Positions 11,159-24,900 of a DNA stretch of 64,000 bases are shown in pieces. Origin of the DNA: Eumeta japonica (Eukaryota > Arthropoda > Insecta > Lepidoptera > Psychidae); NCBI GenBank assembly GCA_005406025.1, contig BGZK01000152.1, positions 558,001 through 622,000 of the forward strand, written 5' to 3'. Within the stretch, counting starts at the first letter, position 1. Each line of letters opens with the position of its first letter. The notes below the pieces were generated by a model that was not told the DNA's origin, ran no database searches, and saw only the letters and a list, made by a program, of their open reading frames with translations. Position numbers and translations under genes: made by a program.

Positions 11159-11303
11159 TGTTAAAATTGTACACTGACATAAAATAAACCTACTCACGCC
11201 ATCTATGTTAAAATGTTACCATTGCTAATATATATGTAATGTCACTTGTCATATGAATAAATCAGTCGTGTCATTGCGTTCAAAATAAACTGTCGTTTTA
11301 TTA
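11159..11303 (+). repeat. 3' LTR of copia element
   Basis: 145 bp, identical to the 5' LTR. Confidence 0.93.
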
Positions 11304-11308
11304 AATTA
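11304..11308. repeat. Target site duplication, right (AATTA)
   Basis: Matches 7576-7580. Confidence 0.85.
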
Positions 11309-13977
11309 AATGAAAAACTACTTTTTAAAATTAAAACCATTTACTTTTAATTAAATATTAACAAAAATAAATACTAAATTAACAAACCTAAATTTAAGTT
11401 TTCTTTTTGTTAACAAGTATTATGTAAATATTTTTGTCCCAAAATTATATTTGATTGCTTATACCTTGACCAGAACTATAAAATAATTTAGCGGAACGTT
11501 AGGGAAATCTGATAAAATTATTTTTTTTACTTGCAATAATAACTTAAATCGAGAATAAATGTCATTTATCGCTTGCGGGCCAGTGTGGCATTGTTTACAT
11601 GCTTCAGTATGTTTTTTTGCTCAATAAAATGCCAAAAATTATTTAAAATTGCGAAAATAAAATTGTTAATAACATGTTATAATATTTGTCAAAAAAAAAA
11701 GTCCGAAGCATTAGATTTTATTCCTCTACATAATATCGCCGATTTAGTTGTCGACAACAATAAATTGTTAACATAGATAGAACACATACTATATTCATGG
11801 GAAATAGGCAAATTTTTTAGCTATTGCATAGCTTCTATCGCGGGCCTTGAGCGTGGAGACCGAATGCAGAAATTCCGTAACGAAAATAACCTAACACCCC
11901 CCACTCCGACCGGCATAGCGGTTATACTTTTTACTTTTGCCATCTATCGATGAATAGCAGAACTTTTAATGACTTTTTTGAAATATCACACTTATCTTTT
12001 AGTTCAGCAACTCGCCTCTAGGTGACATTGGTTGTATCGGCGTTACTGCGCATGCGCAATCCCCCTCTTCGCCCCGCAATCTGGTGACTCATGCCTGCTT
12101 AGAGTTTCGGCGTTAGGGCACCTCCTCAAAAAAAATACTGCATAAATAAAATCAATAAATAATTATAATTGCATAAATTGATAAAAAATACTATGCAATA
12201 GCTTTACCGCGGCAGTCCCCGAGTGCTACACGTGTTTTTTTGGTTTTCGTTAATGAAAATAAATAGGGAAGGAAAGGCGTCGGCTATATTTTCCTTACCT
12301 GAAAAACAAAAACAACTTGAATAAGACAATTTATGTAAATAATTTTGACCCTTGCGTAATTAAGCATAAAATAAGTACAATAATTTTATCCTGTTACCAG
12401 GGACGTACCAAGTTTAAAACCGTTACTGGCAGTTCTCAAAGAAGATATAACTTTCGTTGGTAGCAGAGAACCTCTTCGGTTGCTTTTACATAAATTAGGT
12501 TAAAAATATAAAAGATTTTGACATCCAAGTACGATTATTAACGATTAATATAAAATGTCAATTTTGAATTTGTCATTGCTTCAGACTCATAGCTGAATTA
12601 TATTATGTCATATCACTGAAATTTAAAAGGTGGTTTTAGTTTTGACTTGTAATTTTCGTGATACATTATTTTAAAACAAAGTCAATTCACAGAGACATGA
12701 TTATACTTAATGTTGTTGAGAAGAAAGCTAAAGCGCCCCAAGTACAAGTTTTTAATTTCCCTGTTAAGGCTTTATTTCAGTTTAACATAGATTATTACAC
12801 TTTTTCGTACACGTAAAGTAATATAATTTAGTGCCATTATTGATATTACTCAATTATGATACTAAATTACTAGGTATAGGTATTGCATAAATATTTAAAT
12901 GTAAAAAGAACGTGAGGTGTTGTCGGAGGCCCGACAAAAGCAGAGTTTAATACAAAAAAATATTTTGAAGATACAAAAATTAAAAATATTTATTTTCAAA
13001 TAAAAATAGCATTTACAGTAAATGCTCAAAATAATATTGCATTTCATTTATTCGTTTCACAGAAACACAAATTGCAAGAACAAACGGAATGAAAAAGTAC
13101 AGATGAATATAGTACGTGGCTTTTAGTTCTCAAACCAACTCAAGTACGTGTTCTGTCTGGAAACATATCCGTAAATATAGAGATTATAAGAGCGCGAAAA
13201 TGAGACAATTAGTAGTTTCATTTTCTATGCTACTGACATAGGCAATAAGACGCGTTAAGCGGCATGTGACATTTCCGTTAAAGAAGTTTTATCTTAATAT
13301 TTTAACAAGAACATAAATTTCTTTATTGCAGGTGCAGGTATTTGGAGCTCAATATTATTTTATTTAGATTGATGTATGAAAATCATAGGTTGAAAAAGAT
13401 GTTTTCATTGTTCTATAATATTATTCTGTGTACTGTAATGATTGATGTTGACATATAACCTAATTGGCAGTCACGTCGTTTGTGTTATATTCAGGGGGGT
13501 GCAGCTCGGAACAAATTTACTTATTTAAAATAAAGGCGATACGCCGCGCCATCTATATGAGAGCACAGCAAGCTTTTTACCAATTTTTTAATAAAATGTC
13601 GACAGATAGCGCTTTAAGCTTAAAATAAATATAATCATATAAAATTAATTAATATACACATTACTTTTCTAAAAAATATGATTAGTTGCATTATATAATT
13701 ATACGTCCTTAAAATAAGATTGAAGTAATTAGATGGATTTTAATATTTTTATATGATTGCAATAAAATAGACATTGTGATCATATGTCTATTGGTAACAC
13801 TGTACACTTTCATTGGCGTCTCGTGTTATGAAAGCGTCTTTACCTTTAACCTCTGTTAATTTTGATAAATATCAATTAATTATTATTGTTATTACTAGTT
13901 TATTGTTGTTATTTAATATTTTTATTGTTTGTTTCTGTTTTCGTACTTCATCTTTAAGTGAACGTTGTTACTAACAA
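11309..13977. other. Gene-free AT-rich region
   Basis: No supported gene. Slightly GC-richer patches at about 11850-12115 and 13535-13620 have no recognised function. Confidence 0.4.
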
Positions 13978-16313
13978 TGCCTCAACGTCGACGATGTATT
14001 TTGAATGTAAAAATTTGGTAAGTAAATAATACAGTATGGTTAAGATAGGAATGTTTAATTTTTACTATACTGTTAGAGGTAAAATATATAAAATGACTTA
14101 GCATTTACTAAGTACTCAGGCATAACCTTAAAATTTTTCCAGATATATCGTTTTCCAAAACTAAAATACTCAAGTTTGGATAGATTTACCGATTGGGTGA
14201 AGATTGTTGGTGTAAGAAAAGAAAATGTTGAAGATTATGTTTACGACAACTATAGTACATGTGATCAACATTTCGAAAACGATATTTTCATTCGCATTCC
14301 AAGAGATTAAGCAAAACAGCATTACCATCTTTAAAATTGTGTAAGCATAATTGGCATTTAATTTCATAGTGATTTAAATTGTAAGAATAAGGAGTGCTAT
14401 TAACTTAGAATTTTGGGAAAATATTTTAATGAGTTTAAACTTCAAAGGGTTAAAAGAAGAAATCAAATAAGAAAACAAATTAAATTTATAATTTAGTAAG
14501 AATTGGTCAATTTTTATTGTTGTTTAATCTCCAGCCTTATTTTGCCCATTTTTTGCTATTGCACCAAGTAATTAAGTCTAAATTATTTCTTTTGTGATGT
14601 GTTCTAGATATGTTTTCAATTCATTTTTAGTGCTGTACTGTTTCATAAATGTTACCACAGCCATTCATTAAACTCGACATTAAGTTTTTATGCAAACTTT
14701 CATACTACAGTTTCTAACAAATTCATTCATTTTTTTGATAAGTGTTATATGGTAGGTCTTTAGAAACAGATGATATTAAATAATTTAAATAAACATTCCT
14801 TAAAGGATTGTTATATTATTTAGCATTTAAAAGATGTTCACCATTTTTTTTTAAGAAATTTACTAATACTTAATTATGCTATATCTATTGACAAATAAGA
14901 AATCACTACTTTTAATCTGCATTTGACTTATTCCTTTGGGCTTTATCTAAAGATTTGTTTAGGTAGCTAATTAATTTCACAATTAAATAAGCGTTGAGTA
15001 AGTTGTGTAACAAAATTGCAGCTATGCCATGCTTCCTTGGCTCAGGGATTCCTACATGAACTTTTAGCTTTACATTAGTATGATATACTGTCAGTTTTTG
15101 AGGTGCTTATTTTTAATACATTATTGCAATTCGTTTTATTAATATAAAACCATCATAAGAAATTTAATCTGATTTAATGGGATAGGAAAAATAACAATTT
15201 ATATCTTTTAATATTGGGCTTTTCACAATTAAAAATGTTGAAAACCATGTTTAAAATTGATAATTTATTGAAAAGTTTGCAGCTATTTGTCTTTTAAAAC
15301 TTTCCTTCACATACTCCATTAAATAAGTACAAAAATTACAGCTTTACAAGATGCTATTCATGTTCCTGGATGTAGCAATTTTGATTGTGTGAATTGCTTT
15401 TAAGTTTATACATTACTTGAACTAGAGTATTTAAATGTATGGTTTGGTTAACAGTGTGGTTTTGTTACAACAAAATTTTTCATGAGTACTGTATACAGCA
15501 GAATTGTTAAAGTATCTATCTTAATAGTAATAAGTCTTGTTCTTTAATTTTTTGTTACAACAGATGTTTCAATTTATATTTTAATTTTTCAGATCACAAT
15601 TTACTCCCGAAGAGCGTTTGGATACTGCAGATTTGTTATTAATCTTTGACAGACTGTTTGACTCCTATAATGGACATAGCTGCAGTGATTCGTCTAAAAT
15701 ATATAAAGGTTCTCTATAACTCCATTCTCCTCACTTCAAATCGTGTAAAACATTGCCTGTATTAAAATCTATGAGGTACATTGAAAAATAAAAGAATGAT
15801 AAAATCGATTATCTGCAAGTTCCATCATTCAAAAATTGAATACATAATTTGTATACCATGCAGACGTGTTTAAATACTTGCATAAAAAGAAAAAGTATGA
15901 AGTTTGTTGACTTTAATCAAGATCCACTGTGAATTTTTTTATTAGAAGTCAGGGCTATAGAAATACATCCCCAACATGTAGCCAATTAGAAAAACATATA
16001 AAGCACTGTTGGTGAATTGTATAACATAGCAAATATCTACAAATGCAAATTGTGAAGATGATGAAAATAAGATATTCTTTCCATTACAATGTTTATAGCA
16101 GAAGGGGTCAAAAGGTACATGGTGGTGAGGATGTGAATATAGAGCCATTATTAAATTTATTAACAAATAATAAGGTATAAAATGACAGTAATATTATACA
16201 ATGCCAAACAAAAGTTATGTTGCAGGCTACAAATGTAAAACAAAAGTTTTAAAATCATGTGCATTTACTGATCAAATTGCTTACAAGGTCAAATAATTTG
16301 TAGATCTGTCTAC
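13978..16313 (+). pseudogene. Relic P-element/THAP9-type transposase gene with introns
   Basis: Starts ATGCCTCAACG at 13978 with CIL and, one base out of frame, CKN, the two N-terminal zinc cysteines of a THAP finger. A GGTAAGT donor follows at ~14019 and a TTTTTCCAG acceptor ends at 14142. The segment 14143-14340 reads YRFPKLK, DRFTDWVKIVG, YSTCDQHF (C-x2-H) and, after a one-base shift, LSKTALPSLKLC, the AVPS-like end of THAP domains. A GTAAGC donor is at 14341 and a TTTTTCAG acceptor ends at 15592. The next segment has DTADLLLIFDRLFDSYNG, then near 15914 FNQDPL followed by a stop and NFF (DPLENFF in the family). SPTCSQLEKHIKALLVNCIT and YVAGYKCKTKVLKSC follow. The central catalytic part is missing and stops and frameshifts abound. 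It may be a dead transposon or a decayed domesticated THAP gene. Confidence 0.72.
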
Positions 16314-18462
16314 TGATTGTTGTTTTAACATGTGATAGCCATAAAGAAAATTTAAAAGATTATTAAATGGTAAGTATGTAACTTTTGATGAAAATGTTAA
16401 AATTACAAGCTTTTAATTATTATGAAAAGAAAAGTAAAAATGAGATTCATATCAAATTTAGATGGAACAATGTGGTATTTTTAAAATAGTAAATATTTGC
16501 ATCTTTTATATTTAATTATTATATATTATTTTCATAATGCTTATTGAGTGTTTCTCAAATTCCAATTAAAGAATACTTAAGTTTTCCTGGGAATGAACTT
16601 AGAAACATTCTTGAACTTGTAGGATCATTGGATAGTGTAAAAGAAAAACTTGCTAGTGCATATTACAAAGTCAAAAGTCAGCCGAAAGTAGCTGATATCC
16701 TTGTGATTCAATTACTTCTCAGTTCTTAAAAGTATATTGTGAAATGGCTTGAAAATTATTAAAATTTGTTTTTAAACATAAAGTTCAAATCATTCTTGTT
16801 TTAATTTTGTTGTTATATTTTAATAAAAATCTAGGAAAACATAAGTTGTTAGATTCAGAAACTAAAAGTGATAAGATGATTATAATTATATCATGCATTA
16901 TTTAAACCTTGTGTAAAATTATTTATTGATTTTATGTATGAATATAAATCAGGTTTCCAAATGGTGTAAAATTTGGCACTTGTAGTTTATCATGGAATCA
17001 CATTACTGTATATTGTATACAAATTTTGCTGTAGCTTCACCCTTGTGGACACAAACCTGAAACTAACTGAATTAATGCAAGGTGAACAGATTGTCATGAA
17101 AACACGCAAAGGTTTTATAATGTATTTGCTGGTAGCTACTCCACATTATACAAAATTAAATTCTTTGTCGTTTGCATACTCATGTATTGCTCTGTATTAT
17201 ACAGAGCTTGGGAAACAAACATCAGTACCTAGATGGGTGAGGCTTAGAATTGTGATTTTAGTTACACACAGCTGAAGGTTTATATGGTCAGTCAATAATT
17301 TAACAAATACAACTAATCTTTGAGACATGTACATGAATTAAATTTTAAGTACATATATATGGAAATTCATAAAGGTGGAAAGTATAATGGCATTGCTGTA
17401 AGTTAGTGTTACACCTAATATTAAAGTAAGATATGTACTACAAAATTAGGTAACATGGTAACAAAGTCAAAATTGATTAAAAACAAATTTATCATTAGTA
17501 CTTATTAGAATAAAAGAATGTCAACTTAATAACTAAAAAATTTAGTTCCACAAATATGTAGAAGCAGTGTCTGTGATAGAATTGGTTCACAAGCTCATGT
17601 ACATTGTTAACACACTTTAATACATGTTTTATTGATCATTTTCACATATATATTCATCAAAAAGTGCTTCTAAGTAGAAGCATAATAAAATTATTATAAG
17701 TTTTTTATTTCAAAACTAGAAAATTCTGCTGTGACCTAAGCCATTAAGTTGTCTTTGTAGTACTTTAACATTTAGGACTATGGGATCGACATTAAAAATA
17801 CATCAGAGAAATCTACATGATTAATGATCTATAAATGACCCTTATTTTTATGGTAGACTATTGATAGGTACTAACTGTTCTGTCTTAATATTTGACATTA
17901 GTGACCTTTGTAGTATCAATATTTTGAATCAAAATAATAATACATAGCAGCAATATTTGAAGAGATTCAATTACAGAAATTAATAAAATACTTCATATTT
18001 CTTCCATTATTTTTCTGGAGAAGTAATATAATATAAAATATTGAACTGCTAAAAACAAAGTTTACATTCAAATATATTCATAATACTGACATAGGTTATA
18101 TTTATATGATACCATTATTAGACATTGTCCCTAAAGATTAAATAACATTTATTTTAACTGTTCTTTTTTTATTGAAATTTTGGAAATATAAAATTTGTTT
18201 TAAGAATAATGTACTTCTAGTTATTAATTTTTATATGAAAGATGTGTCTAATGCTAAATGTATTATTATTTTATTTTAATGTATTAATATCTTTTTGTCT
18301 TTATTTAGGTCGAAAAATTATATGTATGTTGTCCAATTAAATTTCCCTAAAGAGTGTGTACAATAAAGTTTTAAATAAAAACAATATTGAAAAATTGTTT
18401 CATTTATGTTTTTAGTTATTAATCTTAACTTGGTCTAAGGCCAAAATAATAAAATGAATGTG
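16314..18462. other. AT-rich region with unassigned open frames
   Basis: Open frames at 16544-16729 (61 codons) and 16973-17275 (100 codons) show no domain I recognise. They may be further debris of the neighbouring P-like relic or chance. No other gene seen. Confidence 0.35.
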
Positions 18463-18574
18463 CAGTTTCAGAAGTTCCTTTTGTCGATTAATCACCAGCT
18501 AAAAATTGGAAATCCTATGTTATTTCCATTATTTTAACTGGTGGTTAGTTGAGAATAGGAACTTCTGAGAACTG
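18463..18574. repeat. Imperfect inverted repeat upstream of NOP9
   Basis: About 36-bp arms: CAGTTTCAGAAGTTCC..AATCACCAG at the left, and CTGGTGGTTAG..GGAACTTCTGAGAACTG at the right as its approximate reverse complement, with a ~40-bp AT-rich centre. This could be a small non-autonomous hairpin transposon. It ends ~225 bp before the NOP9 start codon. Confidence 0.6.
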
Positions 18575-18589
18575 TAGAAAAAAAAATTA

Positions 18590-18798
18590 TAGTACCGAAG
18601 CGATTTAAATTTTCCCGCTATATCCGTCAAGCGCCATCTCTACGTGGGACCGGAGAAATAATCTGTCAAATCGCGAGTTTCTCGTCTATACCTTAAATAT
18701 ATAGTATAGTTTGTGTTATATTGTTTACATGTGAACGTCGAAGTTTGTAATAAACATTTTCTTGGTACCTTATTGTATATTTTAATAAATATTAAACC
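18590..18798 (+). promoter_or_regulatory. Presumed NOP9 promoter and 5' UTR
   Basis: A GC-richer patch (CCGTCAAGCGCCATCTCTAC around 18625) precedes the NOP9 ATG. No TATA box stands out. The transcription start is not determined. Assigned by position. Confidence 0.35.
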
Positions 18799-18997
18799 AT
18801 GTCAGAGGTTGTTCTCGACAATGGTACTGTTAAGAAATACAACAGAAAGAAGCGTAAAAATTTTCTTTCGAATGCAAAAAAATATGCGAAAAAAGGACAG
18901 ATGGGTCGAGGTACTAAGATGTCAGAAGAATTGTACCAATATTTTGTAGGTATTTTAGAGGCAATGAAAGAAGGCGTCGAAGGAGACGAGAGTAAAA
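18799..18997 (+). CDS. NOP9: NOP9 exon 1
   Basis: 66 codons plus one base. It encodes the basic nuclear-signal stretch and the first NOP9 helix. The donor AAA|GTGAGT at 18998 leaves one base (A), which joins GA of exon 2 to give Arg67. Confidence 0.88.
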
Positions 18998-21900
18998 GTG
19001 AGTTCTTTTCTGAATGTTTCGTATTTGGGGGTGGAAATGGATCCTTTGTGGTGCAACTGACGTGACTGATTTGCCAGGGTAGTAGTCACTCCATCAACCT
19101 AGCGATTGTTTTGATGTTTAAAAATGCCAGACTTTCTTCATTTCGCCAATTCATTTGTACTCTCGTCGTTCATGGTGACTTGGTTCGGAGAGTATTTTCC
19201 TTTTTAAATGTCGTATGAAGCATAGTATTAAATGGTACCTGAGCTGGTTTTCAATACAAACTGTATTTTTTATTTATTGAAATTAGTCTCAAACTTTAGA
19301 CAAAAATAAACGTTTGGTAAATTTTGACCCTTTTATATTTTTGTATTTCTTAATAATGATTCAGCCTAGTCCATTTTCAAATATATGTACAAAACTATGT
19401 TCAAGGCTAATTCACAGTTGATTGTTTTTTTCTTCTTTTATTTCTTCTTATTAAATATATACTGCTTACTTTCAATGTTTACTGATTTTTATGAATATGT
19501 ATTTATATAATTGTTCTTTATGTTGTTAGATATTAATGTAGTGTTGTAAATGATTGATTCTTTGTTTTTAATATTTACCGTCTCTGTTTTTTTTTCACTA
19601 AAAATGTTTTTTGAGAAAACTTAAAATTTTTTTTTACTTAATATTTACAGGAGCATTAGTTGATAATGTTTTAGAAAGAACAAAAGGTGAAGAACTTAAC
19701 ATAGTTGGAAACCAGTTGGGTTGCCGTGTTATAGAAATGCTCTTGCCTTATTCATCTGCAGATGATCTGGAACGATTTATGGATGTTTTATCACCAGAAT
19801 TAAGAAAATTATGTTCAGACAATTTTTCTAGCCATGTTGTTGAAGCTTTACTAAAGGTATGTTGCCAGAGAGCAACTGAGCATCTTCAAGCTGAAAACAA
19901 TTCAGAAATTAATGATGAAGCTGAACCTTCTAAAAAGAAGCCTAAATTAGAAAACAGAAGTAAAAAGAAGTATGAAAAAGATCATATAATGAAGTGCCAC
20001 GATTTCACATTAAAGTTATCCAAATATGCAATTAATAATTTAGAAGATTTTGTATGGGATTCATATGCAAATCATATTTTAAGGAGTGTACTTAAATGCT
20101 TGAGTGGTATTGCCTTTTTGCCTGGTGAAAAACCGAAAGAAAACGTATTTGATTATAAGACCAAGGTGTTTAAAGGAATACCTCCTCATCACACTAAAGC
20201 TGAATACCGATCCGTCCCAGAAGAATTCAAAGACATAGTGAAGGACTTTGCCAATCGTTTATCGGTGTGGCCACAATTCAAAGATTTACCATATGAGAAT
20301 ATTACTTCAGGATTATTACAGATTTTATTGTTTGCCATCAAAAATGTAGATAAATCAATAACAAAAACCTTACTAAAGCAATTGTTAAATGATAGTTTTG
20401 CACCTGACGATTGGACTGACAGCTCTACTAACGAAGACAAATTAGACAAAGATAAAATTGATCTTGACAATGAAAATACTACTGATGTAATAGTGCCTAC
20501 AAGTATGCCACCAGTTTTCAAATCGGAACCAGCCGTTAGACTTCTAGAAGTTTGTCTACTTGTAGCTAAGAAGAAAACTTATACACAAATCTATGCCAAA
20601 TGCTTTATCAATCGCCTGGCACAGTTGGCGACAATGCCTATTTTAAATTTCACCGTCCAGAGGTTACTTGACAACTGTGAAATTAAAGAAGAGGTGAGGT
20701 TATTTTTTGTTTTAATTTAACTTGTATGTGTGTATATTAAAAGAATTTTTGTGTCATTTAATGTTTAATCGGAAGTTTAATATTTTTTCATGTCTGTATT
20801 TGAGTTAAAATAAGAACAAGTGCATGTCAGAATCATGCATTGAAGGTTCTGTACCACCACACAATATATTTGTGTTATGTTCTAGGCAGTTAGGTTTTTT
20901 TTTATATTCAATTTGGGATCTTTGGCACGAGCCTGACTCACATTCTGCCAGTTTTTATTATTTGTTTTTTTTTTATATTATTAAATCATTGCATTAAGTT
21001 TTACACTCATGTATTTTAACATTTTTATGATGAAGAAAACATAAAAAAAAAATATATTCTTTTATGACAGACATCCTTAATTTTTTGTTTACATTTAACG
21101 ACACTTATTTTGTGTAATGATTACTAATTACATTTCATTGAATTGTAATTTGGATTTACAGCAAGAAATATAAAATCTAAATCAAAATTAAAAAATCTTA
21201 TAAAAAACTTGTGTAGACCAAATTGGTACAATCATATCATACAAGTATATATCATACAGTATATGTTTTTCTAAGCCTAAAACTGATATAGTGTATGAAA
21301 TGTTTGATATGTGCCAGTGAAGCAAAAAAAAAGATATATCAATACTTCATACCATCTAAATATCTGTTGCCTTTGTCTATCCTTTGTAATAAATAGGTAT
21401 GAGTTAAAATGGATATATATTAGGGTGGCATAAAAAATCTGACAATTTTCTTATGTAAAGCTTCTTATATAAATATTTTAATGTATCACGATAAAGAGTC
21501 CTCTCTAAAGTAATCTTGAAAATTTTTTTTTATCTAATCGACGTTCAAGACGTTTGAGAAAACCAAAAATAATTAATATCTCATTTTCAAATTGTTTTGC
21601 ATATTATGGTAAAATTTTATATAGTGAAAAAACAGTTTTTCAAACCTTTAGCTCTAAAATATTCATTTTTAAAGAATATTTAGAGTTAAAAGAGAGTCGT
21701 TCAGAAACTTTTGATGTTTCTGAGTGACTTTTAAATATTTATATTAAGAATTAATTTATATTTTTATTTTCAATTAGTGGCTGTGGTGTATTTTTACATA
21801 TTATCTTACTAATTCAAAATAATGTATCTAACTAAGTACGGGATCATTATAAATTTTAATTGCCTATCAATATTGAGATAGTTATGCCTACATTAAAGTT

Positions 21901-24900
21901 ATAAACATTTTTTTCATATTACTTTGCATTTAAAACATTTTTTTTTTAATACTTTGATATAATAATGAGAAGATCAGGTCACATAGAAATGTATAAATTG
22001 AACATAAAATACAATTAATTTCATTCATACTTTTGAATATATATGAGTTCATGTGTACATATTATGTTTCATAAATAAAAATCTGTTTATCATACAAACT
22101 TGCAATATATTAACATTATACTAAATAAAAATACTAATATAAATCGTAATAAAATAATAATAAATATTTAATAATTTCAGTTTGAACCAATGTTTGATGA
22201 ATTGAAAGACAAATATAGTGCAATTTTGACGAGTGGTAACACGGGTGTGCTGGTGGCCATCGCTAAGGGCTGTCTACGCTTAAAAGCTAAACAAACACAA
22301 TTTTTAAAAGTGAGTATTGTACATTTTGTTTAGCATACTTTGATATTTTGTCATTTAATATCTTTTAATAGTATTTAGGAATCGCACATAGCACTATTAA
22401 GATACACATATTAGAAACATGTCTCAAATAATGATTGTGGCTTCATTCAGTATTACCAGTCTAGTGCTAACTGCACAACAAAATGGTGAGTTGTGTCATG
22501 ATGTCAGCTTACAGCATAAAGAATTTAAAAGAACGTAAAATGTATAAAAGGGTGTGCATTGCTTTTACAAATAAATATGTTATTTTGTGAAATAAAAAAG
22601 TTTAATAAATATGCGTATCTATAACATGTTTATTTGAAATTCTGGAATAAAATGCTACAGACTATTTATAAAAGGTAAACATAATGAGAAAACTAGAAAA
22701 AATCAAATAGTCATTATGGTACCAGTGAGTTTCGGTTACTGTAATTATAAGAAATAATTCCTATTTATCTTTCATTGCATGAAACTAGTTTTTCAATACA
22801 AACTCTGCAATCTTTCAACACAAACTCTACATGTGCTCACAAAAATACTGCTGGATTAACTTTAATTAGAACCTTATTTTTTCAGAGTCTGGAGACGGCA
22901 TTAAACTGTTCAGACAATGATAAAATATTTCCTTGGGCATGTCTACATTTGTTACCTTCCGATAGACTGGATTCAACAGAGAAGAAAATCACTCATATAC
23001 ATGGATCTGTGATACTGCAGACTATTTTAGATTTTCAGGTGGATATTTTTTTTTATTATATTTAATTATCGTTTTATTAAAATAATGTGTTCTCTTAATG
23101 CTACTATAAATGTGAAGGTAAATACACCAATAGATGAACAAATATTATTTCGGTAACTGAGTGTTTTAAATCAAATCTACAAAAAGTTGTTTTTTATAAC
23201 AATACATTTCTGATTATACAAAATATTTTTTAATCTTTATATTTGCTATAAGACACTTGTTGTAATGTCTAATGAAAACATTAGACATTACAACATTTAA
23301 CTTCAAGATTGCAACCACTAGTAAGTGGCAGACAACTAGTAAACTATATTTGTCATTACTAATATAAATAAATGAAATATAAGGTATGTATCACAAGGTC
23401 AGATCCATATTTTAGTAACAAATCCTATAAATATGACAACTAATAAAATAGTCTAATATCTATGGAATCAATCATGCATTTTTTTGAAAATATTCATAAT
23501 CTCCTTTTTTAGAGCAGCTTTGCTAAAGAAACCATAATCATTGAAGTAGCCATGTCAGAGAAACATAGCTTAGAATATGTACATAAAAATTTTGCACCGA
23601 CAACCTTGTGATAAAAATACATGCGTGATGACGCGCCCTCCGCCTCCCAGTTGCTAGGCTTACACGCTTCGAGCCTAGTTCCACGTTACCAAGCGCGAGG
23701 CGCTGTCTGCAGCCCCTGCATTTGACCACGTGGCACAGGCGCATGCGGTCGTTGAACTCGTATCGAAGCTATAGCTATTTGGTTTATATGCTGTTTTATA
23801 ATTATTTACTATATAAACGTTTTTTTCAAATAATAGTATAGTATTAGTAATGGTATAAGTGTTACGTTTACGTTATTGACATTCTTGAAACTAAGGTTGT
23901 GTGTGATTAATATTAAAGTGTTTAAATAAACAATACCTTTTACTGCTATCGAATATGCAAACACGATTTATTGATGGGTATTTTGTAGACGTGACATTGC
24001 TGCGGCTCTAAGACTTTATAGAGAAACTTTATTGGACAGTCAAGAAACTGCGAGTTTGCAAGTAATATTGCGGGCTGTGTATCGTTTACACGATAGTTTG
24101 CCTTAGTTTGGCCTTGTTTGTTTAGAAGTGAGTGGAACACGTGTGAAAAATCAGAGCCTAATAATACCATCAGGGACCTTTACATCATTGATAACATCAA
24201 GTGTCATTTGTAGGTAAAAAACTAGATAAATTCTTTAAAAATAATACATCACGGAGCCCGAGCGTGGGGTGGAATTCGAGTTCGCCACACGTGGCGCCGC
24301 CACCTGACGACCACGCTCGCGTTTTTTTTGTCACATGTATGGAGTGGCCCTTAGGAATATTTATTTTTATTATTTAACCACCAAACTATGTAACTGCTTA
24401 TAGAAGACATTTATGCTTCAGATTTAATCACCTTGTAGTTTTTGAGTAAAATGCTTGTGACATATGGACAGACGGACATAACAAAACTAAGGATTCTGTT
24501 TTTGCCATTTTGGCTACGAAACCTTAATAATTAAAATTAAAATTTGGTTCTACCTATGTTATTAATAAAAAAAAAGAGTGCATTAGGGAACATCCCGGTG
24601 GATGTGAAATATCAAAACTGTTGTATATTGTATTATTTTATATAATATAATATATATATAGATTTATTTAATATGTATATATATCCCTTAGGGCGACCCA
24701 AAAAAAAAGATTTTTTTTTTTCAAGTCTCGTGTGAAAATATGTTAGTTTACTATGTTTTAAGAGCCCCCTCCAAAGGACAGCTCTAAAAAAAATTTTTTA
24801 AAGGTCGCTCACAATTTTATTAAATTTCCAAAATCCTCAAAAATCGAATTTTTTTTATTTCAAATGCTTTTTCTCGTGATTTCATTGCTTTTTACATGTA

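Larger units (their letters stand above)
7581..11303 (+). mobile_element. Copia-type LTR retrotransposon, recent, internally deleted
   Basis: A 3,723-bp element bounded by two identical 145-bp LTRs and flanked by AATTA duplications. The order is LTR, primer-binding site, gag with zinc knuckle, protease, a remnant of integrase, reverse transcriptase, RNase H, G-rich tract, LTR. Gag before integrase before RT before RNase H is the Ty1/copia order. It is shorter than the ~5 kb usual for the group because the catalytic core of integrase is gone (junction about 9080-9110). At least four frameshifts or stops break the coding region. Identical LTRs indicate a recent insertion, so this defective copy was probably mobilised in trans by an intact relative. 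Confidence 0.93.

Noticed and set aside
16544..17275. Open frames considered as further P-like transposase exons
   Set aside because: No motif of the family could be recognised in them.
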